In this document: piece by piece, positions 1 to 7,448 of the stretch
Position numbering within the stretch: position 1 is the first letter of the stretch
Layout: the number at the start of each line of letters is the position of its first letter
Source: an uncultured Oscillospiraceae bacterium
GTDB taxonomy: Bacteria > Bacillota > Clostridia > Oscillospirales > Oscillospiraceae
DNA: 22,019 nt
Assembly (NCBI GenBank): GCA_910579725.1
Contig: CAJTUD010000010.1
Span: forward strand, 1-22,019
Direction of reading: 5' to 3'
Made by a program: the position numbers and the translations under genes
The notes under the pieces: generated by a model
What the model was told of the DNA's origin: nothing
Databases searched by the model: none
The model's input: the letters and a program-made list of their open reading frames with translations, nothing else

Positions 1-2
1 CT

Positions 3-1235
3 CCGGCGGCGCCCGCCGCCGCGCCTGCGGCCGCCGGGCAGCAGCATGCCAAGGAGAGCCTGATCAGCGTCAACCTTACCAAGCTCGATCAGCTTATGGC
101 GGTGGTCAGCGAGATTGTCATCACCGAATCCATGGTGACGGCTTCTCCGGACCTCAAGGGACTGCGGCTGGACAACTTTACCAAATCCGCCCGGGAGCTG
201 CGCAAGCTCACCGATGATCTTCAGGACGTTTCCATGTCGCTGCGGATGGTGCCCGTGTCCAGTACCTTCCAGAAGATGAACCGCATTGTCCGGGATATGA
301 GCAAGAAATTGGGAAAGCGGGCCCGGCTCACCCTGATCGGCGAAGATACCGAGGTAGACAAAACTATCGTGGACGGCATCAGCGATCCCATCATGCATAT
401 CGTGCGTAACTCCATGGACCACGGCCTGGAGGAGACAGAGGCCGAGCGGGTGGCTGTCGGGAAGGATCCAGTGGGCGAGATCATCCTCTCCGCCCGCCAC
501 ACCGGCAGCGAGGTCATCATTGAAATCCGGGACGACGGCAAGGGCGCCGATACCCAGGCAATTCTGAACAAGGCCATCCGCCAGGGTCTGGCCGATCCCG
601 ACCACGAGTACAGCCAGAAGGAAATCCTGGGCTTCATGATGATGCCTGGATTTTCCACCAATACCCAGGTGACAGAGTTCTCCGGCCGCGGCGTGGGCAT
701 GGACGTGGTGAAAAAGAATGTGGCTGACGTGGGCGGCACCGTGTCCATTGCCAGCGAATGGGGCAAGGGCATGACCACCACCCTGAAGATTCCCCTGACC
801 ATGGCCATCATGGACGGGATGGAGGTGTCCGTGGGCGAGAGCCTGTTCACCATTCCCATCAACAACATCCGCTCTTCTGCCAGAGTATCCGCCGGCGATA
901 TCATCCATGACCCGGCCCGGGGCGAGATGATGAAGCTTCAGGACAACTTCTATCCCATCATCCGCGCCAAGGAGCTCTTTGGCCTGGATGACGGACACGA
1001 TAATATTGAGGACGGCATTGTGATCTGGCTGGAGTCCGGCGAGCGCAGCTACTGCCTGTTCGTGGACGATCTGCTGGGACAGCAGCAGATCGTGGTCAAG
1101 CCTCTGCCTGCCTATGTCAACAGCTTCGACGTGAAGAGCTGCGGCATCACCGGGTGCAGCATCATGGGCGACGGCAGCATCAGCATCATTCTGGACATCG
1201 CCAACCTCTACAGCGCCGGCCAGGGCATGTTCTGA
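3..1235 (+). CDS. cheA: Chemotaxis histidine kinase CheA, C-terminal part (5' end outside window)
   Basis: CheA autophosphorylates and passes phosphate to CheY and CheB; it sits in the receptor-CheW array at the membrane. The reading frame is open from base 3, so the phosphotransfer (P1) and CheY-binding (P2) domains lie upstream of the window. What is visible starts with an Ala/Pro-rich linker (bases 3-45), then the P3 dimerisation helices (about 57-330, with the typical RMVP and RDMSKKLGK motifs), and the P4 ATPase: N box with HIVRNSMDHG around 393-422, G1 box DDGKG at 531-545, G2 box GRGVGMD at 684-704. The C-terminal P5 CheW-like domain runs from about 820 to the TGA at 1233-1235. An internal ATG at 96 lies within P3 and is not the start. 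The gene is followed after 38 bases by cheW, so the two are almost certainly co-transcribed. All kinase motifs look intact. Confidence 0.96.
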   Translation, partial: PAAPAAAPAAAGQQHAKESLISVNLTKLDQLMAVVSEIVITESMVTASPDLKGLRLDNFTKSARELRKLTDDLQDVSMSLRMVPVSSTFQKMNRIVRDMSKKLGKRARLTLIGEDTEVDKTIVDGISDPIMHIVRNSMDHGLEETEAERVAVGKDPVGEIILSARHTGSEVIIEIRDDGKGADTQAILNKAIRQGLADPDHEYSQKEILGFMMMPGFSTNTQVTEFSGRGVGMDVVKKNVADVGGTVSIASEWGKGMTTTLKIPLTMAIMDGMEVSVGESLFTIPINNIRSSARVSAGDIIHDPARGEMMKLQDNFYPIIRAKELFGLDDGHDNIEDGIVIWLESGERSYCLFVDDLLGQQQIVVKPLPAYVNSFDVKSCGITGCSIMGDGSISIILDIANLYSAGQGMF

Positions 1236-1273
1236 GCCGGATAACAGCTTAGCGAGAAGGGAGCAATTATACT

Positions 1274-1753
1274 ATGCCAGAGGAAAATGTACTCTTTGCC
1301 CGAGAGAGCGACGCCGTCCCCGTTCCGGAGGAGGGGGGCACAGAGATTCAGACCAGCAAGTATCTTATCTGCATTTCCGACGGTCTGCTTTACGGCATTG
1401 ACGCGGAGCAGGTAGAGACGATCATCACCGACCATACCATTACACGCCTGCCCCGGGTACCGCATTATGTGCGGGGCATCATCAATCTGCGGGGCCAGAT
1501 CATTCCCGTCATAGACATCCGCCTCCGTCTGGGGAAGCCCCAGGCGGATGAGAACTGCATCATGGTGGTCAACGTAGGCAGCGACTGCATGGGTATTCTG
1601 GTAGACGGTGTGGACAAAATGGTGGATATTGTGCAGGATTCCATTCTGCCCATGCCCACTCAGAATCCCCAGAAGCTGATCTCCGGCATGTATTCCCTGC
1701 CGGACGGGAAGACGCTGCTGATTTTGGATTGCAGTCTCCTCCTGCACGAATAA
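1274..1753 (+). CDS. cheW: Chemotaxis coupling protein CheW
   Basis: CheW is the cytoplasmic adaptor that links chemoreceptors to the P5 domain of CheA. The 159-residue product is one CheW domain of normal length preceded by a roughly 28-residue acidic tail. Typical features are the stretch YLICISDGLLYGIDAEQVETI at the first strands, the LPRVPHYVRGIINLRGQIIPVIDI core that is the hallmark of the family, and the VDGVDKMVDI segment. A GAGAAGGGAG Shine-Dalgarno sequence (1254-1263) precedes the ATG. It lies between cheA and cheR in the same operon, 23 bases before cheR. Nothing is truncated or odd. Confidence 0.95.
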   Translation: MPEENVLFARESDAVPVPEEGGTEIQTSKYLICISDGLLYGIDAEQVETIITDHTITRLPRVPHYVRGIINLRGQIIPVIDIRLRLGKPQADENCIMVVNVGSDCMGILVDGVDKMVDIVQDSILPMPTQNPQKLISGMYSLPDGKTLLILDCSLLLHE

Positions 1754-1776
1754 AAATATAAGGAGAGGAACCAACC

Positions 1777-2589
1777 GTGCCGCTGACCAACATTAGCAAC
1801 GAAGATTTCAGCAAACTTGTCAAATTCATTCACAGTCAGTATGGGATCGACCTCAGCCAGAAGCGGCAGCTGGTAACAAGCCGCCTGTCTTCCCTGCTGA
1901 GTCAGAAGGGCTATAACGATTTTGGCCCTTTCGTCACTGACCTGCTGAAAAAGCAGGACCCGGCAGATATGGAGCTGGTTCTCAACCGGCTGACCACCAA
2001 CTATACATTTTTCATGCGGGAGGAGGAGCACTTCCATTTCTTCCGCGACACGATCCTGCCGGAGCTGGTGAAGCGCCACCAGAGGGACAAGGTGCTGGCT
2101 ATCTGGAGCGCCGGCTGTTCCAGCGGCGAGGAGCCTTATAACATCTCTATTTATATCAAGGAATTTTTGGGAGCCCAGGCCAATCAGTGGGATACCCGGG
2201 TATTGGCCACCGATATTTCTCAGAAGGCGCTGGCTTCCGCTAAGCGCGGTGTCTATGAGCTGCCCGATACCATCCCCCCCGCCTGGCGGAAGAAGTATTT
2301 TCAGCCTGTTCCCGGAGGCAAGCAGTACATGGTGGCCCCCATTATTCGGAACAACGTGATTTTCCAGACCTTCAACTTGATGGATCCCATCAAATTCCGC
2401 CTGAAGTTCGATGTGATCTTCTGCCGGAATGTAATGATCTATTTCGACCAGCCCACAAAGGACGCTTTAGTGCAGCGCTTTTATGACGCTACCGTTCCCG
2501 GCGGGTATTTCATGATCAGCCACTCGGAGAATCTGGGGAAAAATGCCCCCTATCAGACGGTGGCTCCCTCCACGTTCCAGAAGCGCTGA
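1777..2589 (+). CDS. cheR: Chemotaxis protein methyltransferase CheR
   Basis: CheR transfers methyl groups from S-adenosylmethionine to glutamates of chemoreceptors, setting adaptation against CheB. The 270-residue protein has the helical N-terminal domain (about 1-75), the TNYTFFMRE motif (74-82) typical of the family, the SAM-binding loop WSAGCSSGEEPY (110-121), and the FDVIFCRNVMIYFD motif (211-224). The start is a GTG at 1777, chosen because AAGGAGAGG (1760-1768) lies at proper distance and no ATG fits. Length is normal. No tetratricopeptide extension is present, so it is a plain stand-alone CheR. It is followed 42 bases later by cheB. Confidence 0.95.
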   Translation: MPLTNISNEDFSKLVKFIHSQYGIDLSQKRQLVTSRLSSLLSQKGYNDFGPFVTDLLKKQDPADMELVLNRLTTNYTFFMREEEHFHFFRDTILPELVKRHQRDKVLAIWSAGCSSGEEPYNISIYIKEFLGAQANQWDTRVLATDISQKALASAKRGVYELPDTIPPAWRKKYFQPVPGGKQYMVAPIIRNNVIFQTFNLMDPIKFRLKFDVIFCRNVMIYFDQPTKDALVQRFYDATVPGGYFMISHSENLGKNAPYQTVAPSTFQKR

Positions 2590-2631
2590 GCGCGGCGGAA
2601 CGCAGTTTATATGTAAGGAGGCCCTTATTTC

Positions 2632-3672
2632 ATGTGGTCTGCCAATAAAATAATCCGGGTGATGGTGGTGGATGATTCAATCCTTGCCCGTACGATCATC
2701 ACCCAGGGACTGGGCAAGCATCCACGGATCGAGATTGTGGGCACCGCTTTCAATCCCCGGGACGCCATGGCAAAGATCCCCCAGCTCAAACCGGATGTGA
2801 TCACCTCCGACATTGAAATGCCGGGCATGAGCGGGCTGGAGTTCCTCAAACAGCTGCTGCCCAAGTATCCTTTGCCGGTGATTCTGGTATCCTCTCTGAA
2901 TCTGCGGGTTTTTGACGCTCTGTCCGCCGGCGCGGTGGACTTTGTCCGCAAGCCGGATTCTGCACAGAATAATGAAACGTTCATTGCCGCCCTAACCCAA
3001 AAGGTGATTTCCGCAGCAGGAGCGAAGGTGCGTCAGTCGTCCCCGGCTTCCATTGCCCAGGCCGCTCCCGTGGCCCCTCTGGGCCAGCGGGCTAACCTGG
3101 ATCAGGTTATCATCGGCCTGGGCGCCTCCACCGGCGGCACCGAAGCCACCCTGGAGGTCCTCAAGCGCCTGCCCGCCGACATCCCGGGAATGCTGATCGT
3201 CCAACACATGCCCACTGGCTTCACCCAGATGTACGCGGAGCGGCTCAACCGCCTGTGCCATATGGAGGTCCGGGAGGCCAAGAATGGCGACGAGGTGCGC
3301 CGGGGTCTGGCGCTGCTGGCTCCTGCGGATTATCAGATGCGGATCGTCCGCAGCGGCACCCGCTACACTGTGTCCTGCGCGCAGGGCGAGAAGGTCAGCG
3401 GCCACCGGCCCTCAGTGGACGCACTGTTCTTTTCCATGGCGGAGCAGGTTCGCTGCAAGATGGTAGGTATTATCATGACCGGTATGGGCCGCGACGGCGC
3501 AGACGGCTTGCTCCAAATGCGCCGGGCGGGCGCATTCACCATCGGACAGGATAAGGAGTCCTGCGTGGTCTATGGCATGCCCATGGTGGCGCAGAATATT
3601 GGTGCCGTTCAGGTGCAGGCATCCTGTGAAAACATCGCCTCCGTCCTGCTGCGCCAGCTTAACACGTTGTGA
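2632..3672 (+). CDS. cheB: Chemotaxis response regulator protein-glutamate methylesterase CheB
   Basis: CheB removes methyl groups (and deamidates glutamines) from chemoreceptors and is activated by phosphate from CheA. The 346-residue protein has an N-terminal receiver domain with the acidic pocket D14/D15, phospho-acceptor D60 (ITSDIEMPGMSG) and K108 (RKP), a linker of about 130-155, and the C-terminal esterase with the catalytic triad visible as S166 (LGASTGG), H192 (QHMP) and D288 (MTGMGRDGADG). A strong AGGAGG at 2615-2620 precedes the ATG at 2632. It is the last gene of the operon in this window; a long hairpin follows 31 bases after its stop. All catalytic residues are present. Confidence 0.96.
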   Translation: MWSANKIIRVMVVDDSILARTIITQGLGKHPRIEIVGTAFNPRDAMAKIPQLKPDVITSDIEMPGMSGLEFLKQLLPKYPLPVILVSSLNLRVFDALSAGAVDFVRKPDSAQNNETFIAALTQKVISAAGAKVRQSSPASIAQAAPVAPLGQRANLDQVIIGLGASTGGTEATLEVLKRLPADIPGMLIVQHMPTGFTQMYAERLNRLCHMEVREAKNGDEVRRGLALLAPADYQMRIVRSGTRYTVSCAQGEKVSGHRPSVDALFFSMAEQVRCKMVGIIMTGMGRDGADGLLQMRRAGAFTIGQDKESCVVYGMPMVAQNIGAVQVQASCENIASVLLRQLNTL

Positions 3673-3703
3673 TGTGAATCACAAAAAGCAGAATCAGATA
3701 GTA

Positions 3704-3742
3704 AAAGCCGGACGTGGATGATACCATGTCCGGCTTTCTGCT
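3704..3742 (+). terminator. Hairpin terminator after cheB
   Basis: A 10-bp perfect stem (3704-3713 with 3728-3737, AAAGCCGGAC and its complement) extends inward by four more pairs and one wobble, and is followed by a T-rich stretch. A-rich sequence on the left means it could also work for the opposite strand. It lies just after cheB and before the convergent PBP gene, as expected for an operon end. Confidence 0.75.
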
Positions 3743-3756
3743 TATTTTCTGCTTTA

Positions 3757-3790
3757 ACAGAGAGCTGCCTCTGAAGAGGCAGCTCTCTGT
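3757..3790 (-). terminator. Hairpin just after the PBP1A stop codon
   Basis: A perfect 15-bp inverted repeat (3757-3771 with 3776-3790, loop TGAA) begins two bases beyond the minus-strand stop codon of the PBP gene. On the minus strand it is followed only by TTAAAGC, a weak U-tract, so termination may rely on this hairpin plus the next one at 3704-3737, whose minus-strand side ends in TTTTA. Confidence 0.65.
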
Positions 3791-3792
3791 TC

Positions 3793-6543
3793 TCAGGGCA
3801 GATTGGGTTCTTCGGGCAGAATCGGCTCATCCGGCCCCTGGGGTTCCGGCTCATCGGGATTCGGGTCTGTAATGGGCCCGTCGGGACCGTTAGGCTCCGA
3901 GGGGTCAACCACCCCGCCGGGCTCGCTGGGATCGGGCTGCTGGCCGCCGGGCTCGGTGGTGTCGGGGGGCAGCACATCGTCCGGATTCCAGGGACCTGTG
4001 GGCCACTGATAGTCAGAATCACCGGGGAGGGGCTCATACCAGTCCTCCGGCAGGCCGGGCATAGGAACATAAAACTCGTCGTGAATCGTACAAACGCCCT
4101 TGGTGGTAAAATAGGTCAGATGAGCATCGCTGTCCTCCGCCAGAATCAAAGACCCGTCGGCCCGGGTCAAATGCTCCCGGCCTACCAGCATGACGCGGGT
4201 AGTCACAGTCTCTTCAGGGCAGTAATCCCCTGCCAGACAGACCTCCCCTGTGGCAGGATCAGTGCATACCCGAACCTCCGTGTGGCAGGTGCAGGTCTCC
4301 TTGGGAACAGCGCTGGACTGCATGTCCACGCTGATAATCCGGCTGCCCCGGTAGTCCTGGGAGCAAAGTCCGTTGGGATCAGGACGCAGTCCGCAGTCCG
4401 CGCAAACCTGAGCGGAGGTGATGCCCTCCGGTTTATCCGGAAAGGATTTGTCCTCCAGGCCCTCATGGAGGGGCTCCATGACCTTCTTCCAGATCGCCGC
4501 GGCAGGGTTGCCTTTGGCCACAATTTTTTCCGGCTTGTCCCGGTAGCCCACCCACACGGCGGCGGAGTAATAGGGTGTGTAGCCTACAAAATAGCGGTCG
4601 AAGTTGTTGGAGGTGGTTCCGGTCTTGCCGGCGATGGTCATGCCGTCAAACCGGGCGGAAGTGCCGGTGCCCTCCCGGACCACGCTTCGCAGCATTTTGT
4701 TCATCAGCCACGCAGTGCTCTCTTTCATGGCAGGCCAGGAGCGGACCCCGGAATCGTTGTCAACTATTACCTCGGTGCGGTCATTGTTCCAGATTTTAGT
4801 TACCAGTCGGGGTTTGGTATAGATGCCCTGGTTGGCAAAAGCACTGTAGGCCGCCGCCATCTCCACGGTGGTCACGCCGTAGGTCAGGCCGCCCATAGCA
4901 AGAGGACCCAGATCGATATCCGCCGGATCCAGGTCAAAGCCCAGATTGCTTTCCATAAACTCAAAAGATCGGGCGTAGCCCAGCTTTTGCAGCGTCCGGG
5001 CGGAGATTGTGTTCAGGGACTGTGTCACCGCATAGCTGACAGTCCGGCTGCCAGTGTAGCGGTTGTTGGAATTGCGGGGATAGCCGTTGTCCCGGAGGGC
5101 TGTGCTGATGGGATAATCGTCCAGCACGCTGCCGGGAGAGACCACGTCATAGTCAATGGCCGGAGCGTAGACACTGACGGGCTTGATGGCGCTGCCGGGA
5201 GTGCGCCGGGAGGTGGCCAGACTCAACTCCCGATTGGTGGTTTTCTGCCCCACGCCGCCGGCCATGGCCTTCACATCTCCGGTGTAGGGGTCAATGATGG
5301 TGATGGCGGAGGCCAGCGGCGTACCCTCGGCGGAGGGATAATCAAAGTTGGAGGGGTCCTGATAGATCTGGTCCACCACAGCCTGAACCGCGGGATCAAA
5401 GGTGGTTTCGATATGGTATCCGGCCCGGTAGAGCAGCTTGATGGCATCTTCGCGGGCATACCCTTTCTGCTCTACCAGCAGGTCGGCGGCCTCGTTGATG
5501 GCAGCATCTTCAAACCAAGTATTGTAGCGGGTGTTGCCGGTATCCTCTGCCTCGCTGCCGCTCTCCTCTTCAGGGATCTCCAGACCGTGGATGGCCTTAT
5601 ACTCATCTGTGTCGGTGAAGAGCAGCTTCTCCGCTTTGGCAGCCCTGCACTCCGCCTCGGTAATATAACCCTGCGCCTGCATCTCATCCAAAATGATCTC
5701 CTGACGCTCCTTGTTGAAGTCTCGGGGCGTCTTGACGGAGCCGTCCTTCTGCTTCCACTCGGCTTTGCGGAAGGGATCGTACTGGGATGGATTGTTGGTG
5801 ATGCCGATAATGGCGGCGCTCTCCGCCAGATCCAGCTCACTGACATCCTTGCCGAAGTAGCCCTTGGCGGCAGTCTGAATGCCGGAATAGCCGCCACCGA
5901 AGTAGACACGGTTGAGATACTCGGTGATGATGTCTTCCTTGCTGGTGTACTTCTCATACTCCAGGGCCCGGAGAATCTCCCGGAATTTCCGCTTGACGGT
6001 AACATCCGTGTCCTGATACTTGTCCCGGAGCAGCTGTTGGGTGATGGTAGAGCCGCCCTGGGTTTTGCTACCGGTGACACTGAAGAAAGTGGCCCGGGCA
6101 GTCCCCCACCAGTCCACACCGTTATGCTCCCAAAAGCGCTTGTCCTCAATGGCGACCAGAGCGTACACCAAATGCTCAGGCAGATCCGTGTATTCAATGA
6201 GCTCCCGGTTGCCGCCGCCAGTCTCCTCGCCGTTGTCGAAGAGAGACAGCATGACCGCGCCGTTCTTGTCGTACATGGTGGAGGTCAGCGCCAGACTCAT
6301 TTCCTCCGAAACCACCTCCCCCAGAGAGGGGCGCAGGGTGGTGTCCACGTAGGTCAGAAAAATTTTGGCAAAAATGCCGATAGTGAGTACGCCGATGACG
6401 CAGAGGGTGAACAGTGTCAGAAAAATCCACCCAATGGTCCTGGCAATTATGCGCCCTACGGAAACCTTCTTCTTTTTCTTCCGACGGACAGGCTGCTCCG
6501 AGGGCGTCTGGCTGTCCGGAGCGCCGTTATACATGTGATCCAT
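3793..6543 (-). CDS. Class A penicillin-binding protein (PBP1A type; glycosyltransferase plus transpeptidase)
   Basis: This membrane-anchored enzyme polymerises lipid II into glycan strands and cross-links the peptides. The 916-residue protein has a short cytosolic segment with a run of basic residues (20-26), one transmembrane helix (about 36-64), a GT51 glycosyltransferase domain with the catalytic E133 in EDKRFWEH, the QGGSTITQQL motif (162-171) and EYLNRVYFGG (208-217), and a transpeptidase domain with nucleophile S451 in SAIK, SLN at 509-511 and KTG at 640-642. Past about 700 comes a cysteine-rich stretch (Cys 714, 717, 727, 751, 753, 760, 769, 775, 818) and then a Pro/Gly/Glu/Asp tail (about 858-916). 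The upstream AAGGAGG lies 13-14 bases before the first ATG; a second ATG three codons on is less well placed. It is transcribed alone, convergent to cheB. All catalytic motifs are present. Confidence 0.95.
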   Translation of the reverse strand: MDHMYNGAPDSQTPSEQPVRRKKKKKVSVGRIIARTIGWIFLTLFTLCVIGVLTIGIFAKIFLTYVDTTLRPSLGEVVSEEMSLALTSTMYDKNGAVMLSLFDNGEETGGGNRELIEYTDLPEHLVYALVAIEDKRFWEHNGVDWWGTARATFFSVTGSKTQGGSTITQQLLRDKYQDTDVTVKRKFREILRALEYEKYTSKEDIITEYLNRVYFGGGYSGIQTAAKGYFGKDVSELDLAESAAIIGITNNPSQYDPFRKAEWKQKDGSVKTPRDFNKERQEIILDEMQAQGYITEAECRAAKAEKLLFTDTDEYKAIHGLEIPEEESGSEAEDTGNTRYNTWFEDAAINEAADLLVEQKGYAREDAIKLLYRAGYHIETTFDPAVQAVVDQIYQDPSNFDYPSAEGTPLASAITIIDPYTGDVKAMAGGVGQKTTNRELSLATSRRTPGSAIKPVSVYAPAIDYDVVSPGSVLDDYPISTALRDNGYPRNSNNRYTGSRTVSYAVTQSLNTISARTLQKLGYARSFEFMESNLGFDLDPADIDLGPLAMGGLTYGVTTVEMAAAYSAFANQGIYTKPRLVTKIWNNDRTEVIVDNDSGVRSWPAMKESTAWLMNKMLRSVVREGTGTSARFDGMTIAGKTGTTSNNFDRYFVGYTPYYSAAVWVGYRDKPEKIVAKGNPAAAIWKKVMEPLHEGLEDKSFPDKPEGITSAQVCADCGLRPDPNGLCSQDYRGSRIISVDMQSSAVPKETCTCHTEVRVCTDPATGEVCLAGDYCPEETVTTRVMLVGREHLTRADGSLILAEDSDAHLTYFTTKGVCTIHDEFYVPMPGLPEDWYEPLPGDSDYQWPTGPWNPDDVLPPDTTEPGGQQPDPSEPGGVVDPSEPNGPDGPITDPNPDEPEPQGPDEPILPEEPNLP

Positions 6544-6633
6544 AGTTCGGATGATACCTCCTTTTCCGGGTATGGGGGAATTCGCGATACTTTTCGGGGT
6601 ACGGCAAGCGACCCCTACGATATACCAATTTAT

Positions 6634-6642
6634 AGTATAACA
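6634..6642 (-). promoter_or_regulatory. Probable extended -10 promoter for the PBP gene
   Basis: On the minus strand TATACT (6639-6634) is preceded by TGT (6642-6640), an extended -10 element, about 90 bases before the PBP start. A TTGACA lies upstream (6653-6648) but only 8 bases away, too close to act as the -35 for this -10, so the assignment rests on the extended -10 alone. Confidence 0.4.
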
Positions 6643-6682
6643 CAGCTTGTCAACTGAAAAAAGGGGGGAATTCCGGGCAGTT

Positions 6683-6701
6683 CCAACAAAAAAATTGTTG
6701 G
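6683..6701. repeat. Inverted repeat in the divergent PBP / DUF1292 intergenic region
   Basis: A perfect 7-base inverted repeat, CCAACAA and TTGTTGG, is separated by AAAAA. It lies between the presumed PBP promoter (6634-6642) and the DUF1292 promoter (6772-6800). It could be an operator for a dimeric regulator or a small hairpin; nothing tells which. The rest of the 315-base gap (6544-6858) is AT-rich promoter sequence. Confidence 0.35.
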
Positions 6702-6771
6702 GGCAGCAAATTTCTTCATAAAATACAAAAAGGAAGGGCGGAAATCGTCAAAATGTCATAGGGAAACCCTC

Positions 6772-6800
6772 TTGCAATTTTGCGAAAAAACGGTTACACT
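6772..6800 (+). promoter_or_regulatory. Sigma-A promoter for the DUF1292 gene
   Basis: TTGCAA at 6772-6777 and TACACT at 6795-6800 are separated by 17 bases. Transcription would start near 6807, about 50 bases before the ATG at 6859. Confidence 0.6.
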
Positions 6801-6858
6801 ATAGGGGCAGGGCGGCAGGCCGCTTCTGCGAAAGAACCGGGCAGGGGAGGAAGCTGCT

Positions 6859-7158
6859 ATGAGCGAAGAATTCGGACCTGATTTTATCACGGTGACGGAC
6901 GAGGACGGCAACGACATTGAGCTGGAACTGCTGGATGTGCTGGAGCATAAGGGTCAGACCTACATGGCGTTCTTCCCGGCGGTACCGGAGGAAAACGAAG
7001 CGGACGAAGACAGCGACGACTATGGCATGGTGATCCTGAAGTCCATTACAGAGAACGGCGAGGAACTGTTGTCCACCTTGGACAGCGAGGAGGAGCTGAC
7101 GGAGATTTACGACCTGTTTATGGAGACACTGTTTCAGGATGAGGACGGGGAGGAATAG
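6859..7158 (+). CDS. DUF1292 family protein (YrzB-like)
   Basis: A 99-residue, strongly acidic protein whose N-terminal half fits the DUF1292 family of Bacillota: FITVTDEDGNDIELELLDVL, followed by a tyrosine-containing strand (GQTYMAFFPA) and a second half with YGMVILKSI and a C-terminal acidic tail. DUF1292 proteins are small cytosolic proteins of unknown role, often found near rRNA or Holliday-junction resolvase genes in relatives. A GGGAGGAAG ribosome site (6845-6853) precedes the ATG. It has its own promoter and is followed 35 bases later by the 6S RNA. I cannot assign a biochemical function. Confidence 0.85.
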   Translation: MSEEFGPDFITVTDEDGNDIELELLDVLEHKGQTYMAFFPAVPEENEADEDSDDYGMVILKSITENGEELLSTLDSEEELTEIYDLFMETLFQDEDGEE

Positions 7159-7193
7159 CCCCGGGAGAGCAACCCTCCGCTATTAAAAATATA

Positions 7194-7395
7194 AAGTGCC
7201 CTGCGGGGTGCGTGATGAGTCTTTCATTAACCCACATTTTGTTATAAGGGATGCTGGTTCATTGTCTGGTTTGCAGGCCTCCCGGCTGCCATACCTGCGG
7301 TTGGAAGTTGGAAGCAGTAAAGGACAGTGCAGGCGACCCACCTGCTACTCATGTGCAGGTTATAACAGGGCTCACACGGCCGCTGCGGGGCGCTT
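7194..7395 (+). ncRNA. ssrS: 6S RNA
   Basis: 6S RNA binds the sigma-A RNA polymerase holoenzyme by imitating an open promoter and damps transcription in stationary phase. The roughly 202-base segment closes on itself with a 13-bp stem (7194-7206 with 7383-7395; allowing G-U pairs there is no mismatch), beginning AAGTGCCCTGCGG, the usual 5' signature of Bacillota 6S RNA, and ending GCTGCGGGGCGCTT. A second helix continues it (GTG and GAG near 7212-7219 with CTC and CAC near 7370-7377), leaving a large central bubble and an apical arm rich in complementary CAGG/CCTG blocks. T-rich sequence follows (7396-7406). No protein-coding frame here has a ribosome site. The assignment is by recognition of sequence and fold. 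Confidence 0.82.
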
Positions 7396-7448
7396 ATTTT
7401 CATTTTGGAATGATGGCAATACGCTAACGGTGAAAAGAGGTGTTTCCC

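Noticed and set aside
3803..4009. Repeats in the PBP tail region as a DNA repeat or CRISPR-like array
   Set aside because: They are irregular codons for Pro, Glu, Gly and Asp in the protein tail, with no constant repeat or spacer length. No CRISPR array, insertion sequence or phage gene was seen anywhere in the window.
6648..6653. TTGACA as -35 of the PBP promoter
   Set aside because: Only 8 bases separate it from TATACT and no other -10 lies 16-18 bases downstream.
4081..6657. An 858-codon open frame on the plus strand opposite the PBP gene
   Set aside because: It is antisense to an enzyme with all motifs intact, has no ribosome site or recognisable domain, and arises from the GC-biased codon use of the real gene.
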